Shown in pieces: positions 8,140-16,535 of a stretch of 64,000 nucleotides of DNA. The translations under genes and the position numbers were made by a program. Within the stretch, counting starts at the first letter, position 1, and each line of letters begins with the position of its first letter. The stretch comes from Veillonella agrestimuris (GTDB lineage Bacteria; Bacillota; Negativicutes; Veillonellales; Veillonellaceae), in contig NZ_CALPCS010000008.1 in assembly GCF_943193065.1 (NCBI RefSeq), positions 1-64,000 on the forward strand, given 5' to 3'. The notes under the pieces are model-generated. The model had not been told where the DNA came from, searched no databases, and saw nothing but the letters and a program-made list of their open reading frames with translations.

Positions 8140-8745
8140 TTATAATTCTTCCGCTTTAAATATCATATAGCCTTCATAGAAATAACTATAATCAATACCT
8201 TTTATATATACTTCTCTATCATTAACTTTATCAGTCAAGGCTTGTTTCAGCACATGTTTAATTTCAATGTCCTTAATAGGACTTCGCTCCATGGCTTGTA
8301 AATAATCTTCCTTATCGACAGAACTCCAATCAATAACTTTAGATAATTCTTTTTTCAAAATCAAATTAAGCCATATTCTAGTACTACGACCATTTCCTTC
8401 TCTGAAAGGATGCACTATATTCATTTCCACATATTTTTCAACAATTTCATCAAATGTAGATTGCGGCATCGCCTCAACATGTTCAATAGCAGATTGCAAA
8501 TACATAACTGGAGCAAAACGAAAATTTCCCTTTGAAATATTAACAGTTCTTACCTGCCTAGCAAATTCATAAATTTCATTAAATAAATACTTATGAATAG
8601 CTGAAAGCATAGCAAAACTACCCGCTGTATAGGAGTCTAAATATTTATTTTCAAATAATTTGACAGCCTTCTTTTTACTGATTTGTTCTTCTAAGCGTGC
8701 CAATTCTGTAGAGTCTGTAATATTAAATTTATTATTTAATACCAT
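8140..8745 (-). CDS. Class III Fic-domain AMP-transferase
   Basis: 201-residue Fic protein. The catalytic motif is complete: HPFREGNGRSTR with His112, Glu116, Asn118 and Arg120. This predicts transfer of AMP from ATP to a target hydroxyl. The C-terminus carries the inhibitory-helix motif SxxxEG (Ser187, Glu191, Gly192), the mark of class III Fic proteins that restrain themselves without a separate antitoxin. The sequence closely resembles Neisseria NmFic, including YVEMNI before the motif, LQAMERSP, and the SYxYEGY end; this is from memory. Related Fic proteins have been reported to modify gyrase or topoisomerase. The ATG has a GGGAGA site. It ends in its own frame before rpsO. Confidence 0.88.
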   Translation of the reverse strand: MVLNNKFNITDSTELARLEEQISKKKAVKLFENKYLDSYTAGSFAMLSAIHKYLFNEIYEFARQVRTVNISKGNFRFAPVMYLQSAIEHVEAMPQSTFDEIVEKYVEMNIVHPFREGNGRSTRIWLNLILKKELSKVIDWSSVDKEDYLQAMERSPIKDIEIKHVLKQALTDKVNDREVYIKGIDYSYFYEGYMIFKAEEL

Positions 8746-8832
8746 ATCTCTCCCTTTCTAACTGCAGGGCTCCATACAGTTATTCACCCAATATAATGAC
8801 CCTATGTATATTATATCTCAAAATATCATATA

Positions 8833-8857
8833 TAAAAATAAGAGGGCTTAGCCCTCT
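8833..8857 (-). terminator. Terminator of ABC importer operon
   Basis: AGAGGGC and GCCCTCT form a stem with a tiny loop. The minus-strand reading continues TTATTTTTATA. It lies 15 bases past the stop of the ATPase gene. Confidence 0.85.
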
Positions 8858-8872
8858 CATCTTCATATTGTA

Positions 8873-9670
8873 TTACTTTGCTCCCAACACCATACGGTCA
8901 CTCAAAGCATTTTCGTCAGCTACTTCAAATTTTTGTAATAGATCTTGTACAGTTAATTGTTTTTTCTCTTCTCCTCGTACATCATAGATAATGCGGCCTG
9001 CATCCATCATGATGAGACGATTACCAAAGCGCAAAGCATCACGCATGTTATGAGTAATCATAAGAGTTGTCAAATTATGTTCAGCTACGAGTTTATCCGT
9101 AAGCTGTAATACATTTTCCGCTGTTTTAGGATCTAACGCAGCTGTATGTTCATCTAACAACAAGACTTCTGGACGAAGCATAGTGGCCATTAACAAGGTA
9201 ATAGATTGGCGTTGTCCACCAGATAACAAACCCATACGAGCTGATAAACGATCTTCGAGACCCAATCCTAATAATGCTAAACGTTCTTTAAAAAATTCTT
9301 TTTCGCTATCTTTGAACGCCCATGATAAACCTAAACTTTTACCTCGGCGCATAGCGAGAATCAAATTTTCTTCGATTTGCATATTACCAGCTGTGCCAAC
9401 CATCGGATCTTGGAATACACGGCCAATATATTTAGCCCGTTTATATTCGGGCATTTTAGTTACATCTGCATCACCGATAAAAATTTGTCCTTCATCAACT
9501 GGAAATACACCAGCAATAGAGTTTAACAACGTACTTTTACCAGCTCCATTACCACCAATAACAGTACAGAAGTCACCAGGTTCTAATTTTAAATCAATAC
9601 CTTGTAAAGCTGTTTTTTCATTAATGGTGCCTTTAAAGAAGGTTTTCACCATATGTTTAATTTCTAACAT
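8873..9670 (-). CDS. ABC transporter ATP-binding protein
   Basis: 265-residue nucleotide-binding subunit that powers import through the neighbouring permease. It has Walker A GGNGAGKST at 39-47, signature LSGGQRQ at 149-155, Walker B VLLLDE at 169-174 and the His switch in MITHN. The operon combination of this ATPase, a single multi-span permease and ABC_sub_bind lipoproteins matches the family containing TrpXYZ-type aromatic amino acid importers. The ligand here is unproven. It starts 10 bases after the permease stop. Confidence 0.9.
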   Translation of the reverse strand: MLEIKHMVKTFFKGTINEKTALQGIDLKLEPGDFCTVIGGNGAGKSTLLNSIAGVFPVDEGQIFIGDADVTKMPEYKRAKYIGRVFQDPMVGTAGNMQIEENLILAMRRGKSLGLSWAFKDSEKEFFKERLALLGLGLEDRLSARMGLLSGGQRQSITLLMATMLRPEVLLLDEHTAALDPKTAENVLQLTDKLVAEHNLTTLMITHNMRDALRFGNRLIMMDAGRIIYDVRGEEKKQLTVQDLLQKFEVADENALSDRMVLGAK

Positions 9671-9680
9671 AGTGCTCCTC

Positions 9681-10553
9681 CTATCGTGCTAACCATTTTG
9701 CTTTCAACGTTGGCAAGGACAATGCAATGGCAACGAGGATAGCAGTAAATAATTTCAAATCATTTGGCGGCATGCCCATATAAAGAACAGCAGCAATAAC
9801 GATACGATATACAATAGAACCTAATACTACGGCGATAAGACTGCGAACAAAGGATTTTGTACCAAATACAACTTCGCCAATAATAACAGAAGCTAAACCG
9901 ATAACGATAGTACCAATCCCCATGCCTACATCAGCAAAACCTTGAGCTTGACCAATAAGCGCCCCAGATATAGCTACAAAGCCATTGGAAATCAATAAGC
10001 CAAGAACGATCATATTATCTGTATTTACACCTTGCGCGCGAATCATTTGAGGATTTACCCCTGTTGCACGCAAAGCCGTACCAATTTCAGTACCGAAGAA
10101 CCAAAACAAAATGATGCAAATCGCAATAGCCACAATAATACCAATAATAGCGGCAGACCACATATTTGGTGTTCCCAATAAAGAACCGAGCATACTATAC
10201 ACTGTATCCATACGGAGAAGAGAAATATTTGCTTTCCCCATAATATGAAGGTTTACAGAGTATAACGCAATCATCGTTAAAATACCAGCTAATAATGCAG
10301 GAATTTTAAGTTTTGTATGTACCCAACCAGTAACAGCACCTGCTACCATACCACCGATACCGGCAATAACAATAGATAAAATTGGGGACATTCCACTAGT
10401 AATTAATATTGCTGAAATAGCTGCCCCCATGGGAAAGGATCCTTCCACTGTTAAGTCAGCTACATCAAGGACGCGGAAGGTGATGAATACACCTACCGCT
10501 AACAAAGACCACAATAGGCCCTGTGTAATGGTGCCTACCACTAAATCCAACAT
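9681..10553 (-). CDS. ABC transporter permease
   Basis: 290-residue integral membrane protein with about eight or nine hydrophobic segments. It belongs to the branched-chain-amino-acid-type permease superfamily, as used by ABC_sub_bind/TrpY-like systems. A conserved-looking cytoplasmic stretch ELRATG-like (GTALRATGVNPQMIRAQGVN, residues about 168-187) fits the coupling loop that contacts the ATPase. It sits between the binding-protein genes and the ATPase gene with gaps of about 10 bases, so translation is probably coupled. It should form the transmembrane pore, likely as a homodimer. Confidence 0.88.
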   Translation of the reverse strand: MLDLVVGTITQGLLWSLLAVGVFITFRVLDVADLTVEGSFPMGAAISAILITSGMSPILSIVIAGIGGMVAGAVTGWVHTKLKIPALLAGILTMIALYSVNLHIMGKANISLLRMDTVYSMLGSLLGTPNMWSAAIIGIIVAIAICIILFWFFGTEIGTALRATGVNPQMIRAQGVNTDNMIVLGLLISNGFVAISGALIGQAQGFADVGMGIGTIVIGLASVIIGEVVFGTKSFVRSLIAVVLGSIVYRIVIAAVLYMGMPPNDLKLFTAILVAIALSLPTLKAKWLAR

Positions 10554-10562
10554 TAGTTTCTC

Positions 10563-11540
10563 CTATTTTTTCATATCTTGACGAAGTGCTTCTGGGATAG
10601 TAATACCCATTCGATTAGCACGTTCTTCGTTTACAGTTAATTTGATATCTTTTTGCATTTCCACTGGAAGCTCGGAAATCTTTGCTTCACCAGATAAAAT
10701 TTTAGCTGCCATCAAACCTGTTTGATAGCCCAATTGATAATAATCAACAGAGTAAGTTGCTACCCCACCAGTCATAGTCATCCCTTCATCAGCAGCGAAA
10801 ACAGGAATGTTAGCGCTATCAGTAATTTGTGCTAAATTAGCCATAGCAGAAGCTAATACATTATCTGTTGGTGTGTAAATAGCTTGTACATCTTGATTTA
10901 CAAGATTGCTAGCAGCTTGTTGAATATCATTGACATTAGATACAGTCGCTTCTACTACAGTAATGCCTTTCGTAGCCGCGTAAGCTTTCATTTTCTCTAC
11001 TTGTAATTGGGAGTTAATTTCTGAAGATGTATATAATGCGCCAATGCGTTTTACATTAGGTATTAAAGCCATAATCAAATCGACTTCTCGCTCTACTGGT
11101 GTCATATCAGATGTACCAGATACATTACCGCCTGGACGATCATTAGATTGAACGAGCTTGGCTGTTTCATAATCAGTAATAGCTGTTCCTAAAATAGGAA
11201 TATCATGTGTTGCATTAGCCAATGTTTGTGCAGCTGGTGTTGCAATGGCTAACATTAAATCTTTTTTATCGGACACAAAGCGTTGTGCAATGCTATTTAA
11301 ATTTGATTGATCCGCTTGGGCATTTTGATAGTCGATTTTAATGTTTTCGCCATCTTTAAATCCTTTAGATGCCAAACCATCAATAAAACCTTTATTAGCC
11401 GCATCGAGTGAAGGATGCTCTACTAATTGAATAATGCCTACCTTTTTTTGATTATCTGATGCTGTATTGCCACAACCAACCATGAAAGCTGTCATAGATA
11501 CTGCGGCTAATGCTAATGCTATGCCTTTTTTCCAGTTCAT
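10563..11540 (-). CDS. ABC substrate-binding lipoprotein (copy 1)
   Basis: 325-residue lipoprotein with a signal ending Met-Val-Gly-Cys23. It belongs to the ABC substrate-binding family (ABC_sub_bind), whose studied members include tryptophan-binding TrpX. Typical segments are visible: VGIIQLVEHPSLDAANKGF, ATPAAQTLANATHDIPIL and QAIYTPTDNVLASAMANL. It is paralogous to the next gene upstream; the two share long identical stretches, such as LQVEKMKAYAATKGIT. It directly precedes the permease (9 bases), so it is the copy most tightly linked to the transporter. Confidence 0.9.
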   Translation of the reverse strand: MNWKKGIALALAAVSMTAFMVGCGNTASDNQKKVGIIQLVEHPSLDAANKGFIDGLASKGFKDGENIKIDYQNAQADQSNLNSIAQRFVSDKKDLMLAIATPAAQTLANATHDIPILGTAITDYETAKLVQSNDRPGGNVSGTSDMTPVEREVDLIMALIPNVKRIGALYTSSEINSQLQVEKMKAYAATKGITVVEATVSNVNDIQQAASNLVNQDVQAIYTPTDNVLASAMANLAQITDSANIPVFAADEGMTMTGGVATYSVDYYQLGYQTGLMAAKILSGEAKISELPVEMQKDIKLTVNEERANRMGITIPEALRQDMKK

Positions 11541-11622
11541 CGGTGTTCCTTTCTTACTTGTATTACATATCAGTATGCTCGAATCCTATTATATCAGTAA
11601 TGGTATTGCCTACTGATTCACA

Positions 11623-12600
11623 TTACATCATAGTCACTTTATCCATCATATCTTGAGGTAATGTAATACCTAGTTTCTCTAACTTCTCTTTATTCACTAC
11701 AAGTTTGAATTCTTTCTGCATTTCTACAGGCATGTCTTCGATTTTAGCTTCCCCACGCAAAATTTTTGCCGCCATTAAACCTGTCTGATAACCGAGTTGT
11801 CCGTAGTCAACAGATAAAGACATCATAGCGCCACCTTTCACTTGGTTGTCTTCACCACCAAACACAGGGATATTAGCGCTATCAGTGACGCTGACTAAAT
11901 TAGAAATAGCAGAAGCTACTACATTATCTGTTGGTACGTACACTGCTTGTACACCATCAGCTACGAGACTTTGTGCTGCTTGTTGAATATCGTTAACGTT
12001 AGATACTGTCACTTCTTTAACAGTAATGCCTTTAGTAGCAGCATAGGCTTTCATTTTTTCTACTTGTAACTGAGAATTCACTTCACTAGAACTATAAATG
12101 GTACCAATAGTTTTTACTTCTGGCAACACTTGTAGAATTAAATCTACTTGTTGTTCTACAGGATTCATATCGGATGTACCAGATACATTACCACCTGGAT
12201 GTTCATTAGATTTAACCAGTTTTGCTGATTCATAGTCTGTAACAGCAGTGGCTAAAATAGGAATTTCATGTGTTGCATTAGCCATCGTTTGCGCTGCTGG
12301 CGTAGCGATAGCTAAAATTAAATTTTTACGATCCGATACGAATCGTTGCGCAATACTATTTAAATTCGATTGATCGGCTTGAGCATTTTGTTGGTCAAAG
12401 CCAATTTTATCAGCTAAACCTTCTTCTTGGAGAGCTTTAATAAAACCTTGGTTAGCTGCGTCTAAAGCGGGATGCTCAACGAGCTGAACAATACCTACTT
12501 TATATTCACCGCTATTAGATGTATCAGATGTACCACAACCTGCTAAACCTAATAAAGCGAAACAAGTCAATGCCAGGGTCATTCCTTTTCTAAAATTCAT
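11623..12600 (-). CDS. ABC substrate-binding lipoprotein (copy 2)
   Basis: 325-residue lipoprotein with Leu-Ala-Gly-Cys22 at the signal end. It has the same fold family and the same length as the downstream copy, from which it probably arose by tandem duplication. The ligand-pocket side differs in places: GFDQQNAQADQS replaces DYQNAQADQS, and GGEDNQVKGGAMMSLSVDYGQL replaces the AADEGMTMTGG region. The two may therefore bind different or overlapping ligands for one permease. It is first in the operon, behind a strong promoter. Confidence 0.9.
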   Translation of the reverse strand: MNFRKGMTLALTCFALLGLAGCGTSDTSNSGEYKVGIVQLVEHPALDAANQGFIKALQEEGLADKIGFDQQNAQADQSNLNSIAQRFVSDRKNLILAIATPAAQTMANATHEIPILATAVTDYESAKLVKSNEHPGGNVSGTSDMNPVEQQVDLILQVLPEVKTIGTIYSSSEVNSQLQVEKMKAYAATKGITVKEVTVSNVNDIQQAAQSLVADGVQAVYVPTDNVVASAISNLVSVTDSANIPVFGGEDNQVKGGAMMSLSVDYGQLGYQTGLMAAKILRGEAKIEDMPVEMQKEFKLVVNKEKLEKLGITLPQDMMDKVTMM

Positions 12601-12642
12601 GGGGAAACTCCTTCCTTTGGCGTGAAATTAGATAATATCTCT

Positions 12643-12671
12643 ATTATATACCAGATTATAGGCTACTTCAA
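12643..12671 (-). promoter_or_regulatory. Promoter of ABC importer operon
   Basis: On minus, TTGAAG (12666-12671) and TATAAT (12643-12648) are 17 bases apart. The -35 box overlaps the last codons of the upstream small gene. It lies about 43 bases before the start of the first binding protein. Confidence 0.75.
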
Positions 12672-13034
12672 TGTAGCTAGCATGTCTTCTGTTAAATCAT
12701 TAGCAGCCAGGATATACTCTTTTAATGCATCTCTTTGTAAAGCTACTTTCATAACTGGTACTTCAAAGGGATCTAGATTAACTGACATCAAGACTTCACC
12801 GTTAATATGATAGCCTACGATAGATTCCCCTTCTGCAGGGTCTAACGTTTCTCGTTTCACTGTTACGCAATACGGTTTCATCACTGCTTCTGCAGCGACA
12901 GCAACAGTTTCGCGGTCCTTCATATAATCGGAAGCCATCGCTTCAGGAATATCAAAAATATCAACTCTTACCGTTTTAACTTCAGATGCTTCCTCTTTAG
13001 CCACTGCAATAGCGTCAGCTAATATTGTTTCCAT
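12663..13034 (-). CDS. Conserved-looking protein of unknown function
   Basis: 123-residue soluble acidic protein that I cannot assign. It begins METILADAIAVAKEEASEVK, a likely helix. A beta-rich middle includes PYCVTVKRETLDPAEGESIVGY, and the protein ends in a helical DLTEDMLATLK. No Cys cluster, nucleotide-binding loop or membrane segment is seen. It is the last gene of the heptose/aminopeptidase run, about 50 bases past the M18 gene, and it overlaps the next promoter. Codon use looks like its neighbours, so it is a normal resident gene. Confidence 0.65.
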   Translation of the reverse strand: METILADAIAVAKEEASEVKTVRVDIFDIPEAMASDYMKDRETVAVAAEAVMKPYCVTVKRETLDPAEGESIVGYHINGEVLMSVNLDPFEVPVMKVALQRDALKEYILAANDLTEDMLATLK

Positions 13035-13085
13035 AGTATCACTCCTAAGTACACGTATATGTTGTAGCCTTTACAGTTATAGTGT

Positions 13086-14477
13086 TTAAATCGTTTCGTC
13101 GTCAGCTGTTAAAAAGGCTACATAACAACGTTTAGTTTCGTAAATATCAGCTTTAGACGTTACTTCCCATGGGGCATGCATACTAAGAACAGCAACACCA
13201 CAGTCGATGACATTCATACCATAAAGAGCCATAATATAGGCGATAGTGCCACCTCCACCGAGATCTACGCGACCCAATTCAGCTGTTTGATACGTTACAT
13301 CATTAGCTTCCATGACACGACGAATAAAGCCCATATATTCTGCATTGGCATCATTGGAACCAGATTTACCACGAGAACCAGTAAATTTATTAAAAACTAC
13401 CCCCATGCCAAGGAAAGAGGCATTTTTCTTTTCATAGGCAGATGCGTAAAGTGGATCGTATCCAGCACTTACATCAGAAGATAACATGCGAGAGTTTTCT
13501 AATGTGCGGCGCACACTAACAGAATTAGGTTTACCCATCAATGTAAGAATTTCTGCTACAGCATTTTCAAAGAATCGAGATTGCATACCGGTAGCACCAA
13601 CAGAACCGATTTCTTCTTTATCTACTAATAAGCAACAAGTAGTACGTTTTACAGTATCTACTTCAAGCATTGCTACTAACGATGTATAGGAGCATACGCG
13701 ATCATCTTGACCATAAGCAATAATCATAGACCTGTCAAAGCCCATATCGCGAGCTTTACCAGCTGGTACGATTTCTAATTCTGCAGACAATAAGTCTTTT
13801 TCTACAAAGCCATATTGTTTTTCCAATAATTCATTGATGAATTTAGAAACCCCTTCTTTTTCTTCGCCTTTTTTAGGTTGGCTGCCAATTAAGAGGTCTA
13901 ACGATTCCCCCTCAATAACATTGGCTGCTTTTTTCTGCATTTGTTCTTGCCCTAAGTGTGGCAATAAATCAGTAATGCAGAATACAGGATCATTTTCATT
14001 ATCCCCAATATTGACTTCAATACGAGTACCATCTGTCTTAACTACAACCCCATGAATAGCTAAAGGCATAGCAACCCATTGGTATTTTTTGATACCGCCA
14101 TAATAATGCGTATCCCAGAATAAAAGATTGCTATCTTCATATTGAGGATTTTGTTTTACGTCAATGCGAGGCGCATCGATATGTGCCCCAAGAATATTCA
14201 TACCCAATTCGATATCGTCAGTGCCGATATTGAAGAGAGCAATTGATTTATCCATATGAGTATAGTAAATTTTATCTCCCGCTTTGATAGGCGTATTGGA
14301 TTTAATTATATCTCGTAAATCAACATACCCTTTTGCTTCTGCTGCGGCTACCGATTGAACGACGCATTCTCGTTCAGTCTTACCATTATCTAAAAATTCG
14401 CGATAGCTATCACCCAGCGCGAATACCTCTTGTAATGTATTTTCATCATATTTATGCCATGCATATGTTCTTTCCAT
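13086..14477 (-). CDS. M18-family aminopeptidase
   Basis: 463-residue zinc aminopeptidase of the aspartyl-aminopeptidase/LAP4 family, probably a large cytosolic oligomer that trims N-terminal residues from peptides. Metal-site segments are visible: LGAHIDAPRID with His99 and Asp101, DKEEIGSVG for the catalytic and bridging acids, SSDVSAGYDP, and SMHAPWEVTS with the last His near the C-terminus. Length fits the bacterial subgroup. It starts 4 bases after the exonuclease stop and is part of the same transcript. A second, divergent M18 enzyme lies at 25677-27011. Confidence 0.92.
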   Translation of the reverse strand: MERTYAWHKYDENTLQEVFALGDSYREFLDNGKTERECVVQSVAAAEAKGYVDLRDIIKSNTPIKAGDKIYYTHMDKSIALFNIGTDDIELGMNILGAHIDAPRIDVKQNPQYEDSNLLFWDTHYYGGIKKYQWVAMPLAIHGVVVKTDGTRIEVNIGDNENDPVFCITDLLPHLGQEQMQKKAANVIEGESLDLLIGSQPKKGEEKEGVSKFINELLEKQYGFVEKDLLSAELEIVPAGKARDMGFDRSMIIAYGQDDRVCSYTSLVAMLEVDTVKRTTCCLLVDKEEIGSVGATGMQSRFFENAVAEILTLMGKPNSVSVRRTLENSRMLSSDVSAGYDPLYASAYEKKNASFLGMGVVFNKFTGSRGKSGSNDANAEYMGFIRRVMEANDVTYQTAELGRVDLGGGGTIAYIMALYGMNVIDCGVAVLSMHAPWEVTSKADIYETKRCYVAFLTADDETI

Positions 14478-14481
14478 ATTA

Positions 14482-15462
14482 TTAACCTTTCTTTTGTTCT
14501 AATTGTAGTCTACGCCGTTCTTGATACCGACGTTCTTTCTCTCGGTTCAAAGCTGATTTTTCTGTATATAGCTTAATAATTTCATCGGTACTATGACTCA
14601 ATACTTTTGTTAAATAAAAGCGTGATTCTCCAGATGAATTAGTGTATTTCCCTACTTTTAATTGAATGGCAAACTCTCCATGTTTAGGACAAATGCCAAT
14701 AGATAAATAATAATCCCCTTGCATGCGTTCCGGATTAGTTGATTCTAATCGATGTTGACAATATGGGCAAAAAGAAATACGCCCTTTTCGATCATAAACG
14801 ATACGCTTCTTCTCTAGGAAATTCTCATACATAAAAAATATGAGTCCTGGTGGATATAAAAATGGATTAGGCGCTTCTTTTCTCACTACATCGTAATGCA
14901 TAAGGGCACGATTTAAATCTATTTTTTGACATACATGAGCTGTAAAAATAGCATCATGTAATGCATTGTGAGCAGATAATTTATCATTTGTAACGCCTAA
15001 GTCTTTTACAGCACTAGCTAAGGAAAATTGTTTTACAATACCATGTCGCTCGTAACTGTACAGGACTTGGATATCTGCCCACTGATGATAATCAACGGAT
15101 TTCATCGTATGTAGCAAGAGATTCTCTCGCAACATCAAAATATCGTCAACGCCCCACGAGAGGAGCATATAGTCATCGCCACACCATAATTTAAAATTGT
15201 TATACGCTAATACAAAAGGCACGCCCATATTTAATTCATTTTGTGTAATACCAGTCAATTTCTTTACATGTTTGTGCATAGATGTAAGAAATTTAGGCTT
15301 TATATAAACCGTAAAAGTATCAACAATATCTAATTGTTCGTTGAGCTTAACTGCTCCAATTTGGATAATCTCCCCTCTAATGGGCATCTTTGTTCGTTTC
15401 ATAAAACTGATGTCATTACTATAAGGTTGATTCCACTCTAAATCAAACACAATATAATTCAT
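14482..15462 (-). CDS. DEDDh 3'-5' exonuclease with Cys-rich tail
   Basis: 326-residue protein. The N-terminal 190 residues are an RNase T/DnaQ-type exonuclease: FDLEWNQP gives the first Asp-x-Glu pair, and HNALHDAIFTAHV gives the His-x4-Asp at the end. It resembles KapD-like exonucleases of Firmicutes. Beyond the domain, CPYCQHR followed by GICPKHGEF looks like a small zinc ribbon (Cys-x2-Cys and Cys-x2-His), and the tail is rich in Arg, Glu and Lys. The zinc ribbon suggests nucleic acid or partner binding. It is embedded between heptosyltransferase and peptidase genes. The substrate (RNA or DNA) cannot be told. Confidence 0.82.
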   Translation of the reverse strand: MNYIVFDLEWNQPYSNDISFMKRTKMPIRGEIIQIGAVKLNEQLDIVDTFTVYIKPKFLTSMHKHVKKLTGITQNELNMGVPFVLAYNNFKLWCGDDYMLLSWGVDDILMLRENLLLHTMKSVDYHQWADIQVLYSYERHGIVKQFSLASAVKDLGVTNDKLSAHNALHDAIFTAHVCQKIDLNRALMHYDVVRKEAPNPFLYPPGLIFFMYENFLEKKRIVYDRKGRISFCPYCQHRLESTNPERMQGDYYLSIGICPKHGEFAIQLKVGKYTNSSGESRFYLTKVLSHSTDEIIKLYTEKSALNREKERRYQERRRLQLEQKKG

Positions 15463-15497
15463 AGGTTCTTCCTATTCTGTGAGAGCCTACTCGATAA

Positions 15498-16535
15498 TCA
15501 TTTGCTTTGCAATAAAGTTTGCGCAGCCTCAATAACTTGTTCTGTGGTAATAACAGAAATACCTTTATATGTACCTTCTCGAATAACCTTTTTCATGCTT
15601 TTACCAATCTCATAGCGATCCATAGATTCTAAGACAATTGTTTTAGCTTTATATGGGCCATAGAAAAATGGATTGGATGGACCATAGAGGGCCACAATTG
15701 GGACACCCTGGCTAATAGCTACATGCATAGGTCCCGAGTCATTAGTAATCAATAAATCGCACCATTTCATGGCAGCGGCTAATTCACCAATAGAAAACTC
15801 CCCAGTTCCTACAATGGGTTTAGTTTCCATAAGATTAACTACAGATTGGACCATATCCCTATCCATAGGGCCACCGAAAAAGATTGTTTTGTACCCTTTT
15901 CGGCCAAAATAATCGGCTACCGCAGCAAAACGTTCTGGAGGCCATCTTTTTTCTGGTACTGCACTACCAATATTAAAGCCTATTAAAATATCATTAGGTT
16001 TAATATGGTGGGATTCATAAAAACGAGCAGCCTTATCTTTCCAAGCTTGGCTCGTTTCAATATATAAACCATGATTTGATATATCTGTTACACCTAATTG
16101 TTCCAGTACATTGATATACATATCGGCAGCATGGCGAGTCTTTCGATCCAAGCGAGTATAGTGAGTCATAAACAGACGAAATAAGAAATGACTCATTCCC
16201 ACCGTTTCTTTCCCTTTAATTTGCCACGCTAAATAAGATGTTCTTTCATTGGGATGTAAATTAATCACTATATCTGGTTGACCGTTAGCATTAATTTCCG
16301 CAGCTATTTCTTTTAACCCATTAATACTATTATGTCGACCTTTTTTATCAACCGTAATAAGTTCATCAATATAAGGACTATAGGCCAAAACATCTTCTAA
16401 TTTTTCATCAATGACGTATGTAATATGACTATGAGGTGCTGCTTTTCTTAATACTTCAAGAAAAGGCGTCGTCAACACTACGTCGCCTAGGTGCATAAGA
16501 AAGGTTACGACAATGCGTTTATAATCTAGTTCCAT
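15498..16535 (-). CDS. Family-9 glycosyltransferase (heptosyltransferase, WaaF/WaaQ-like)
   Basis: 345-residue GT9 enzyme predicted to add L,D-heptose from ADP-heptose to the LPS inner core. The N-terminus has FLMHLGDVVLTTPFLEVLRK, the family opening. The C-terminal nucleotide-sugar half has NIGSAVPEKRWPPERFAAVA and the diagnostic ITNDSGPMHVAISQG. Comparison by eye favours the WaaF/WaaQ side over WaaC. Its start codon overlaps the upstream stop by one base (TAATG), so the two transferases are coupled. It is expected at the inner face of the cytoplasmic membrane. Confidence 0.88.
   Translation of the reverse strand: MELDYKRIVVTFLMHLGDVVLTTPFLEVLRKAAPHSHITYVIDEKLEDVLAYSPYIDELITVDKKGRHNSINGLKEIAAEINANGQPDIVINLHPNERTSYLAWQIKGKETVGMSHFLFRLFMTHYTRLDRKTRHAADMYINVLEQLGVTDISNHGLYIETSQAWKDKAARFYESHHIKPNDILIGFNIGSAVPEKRWPPERFAAVADYFGRKGYKTIFFGGPMDRDMVQSVVNLMETKPIVGTGEFSIGELAAAMKWCDLLITNDSGPMHVAISQGVPIVALYGPSNPFFYGPYKAKTIVLESMDRYEIGKSMKKVIREGTYKGISVITTEQVIEAAQTLLQSK

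Noticed and set aside
9183..9692. 169-codon plus-strand frame opposite the ABC ATPase
   Set aside because: It mirrors the codon pattern of the real ATPase gene, which has complete Walker and signature motifs.
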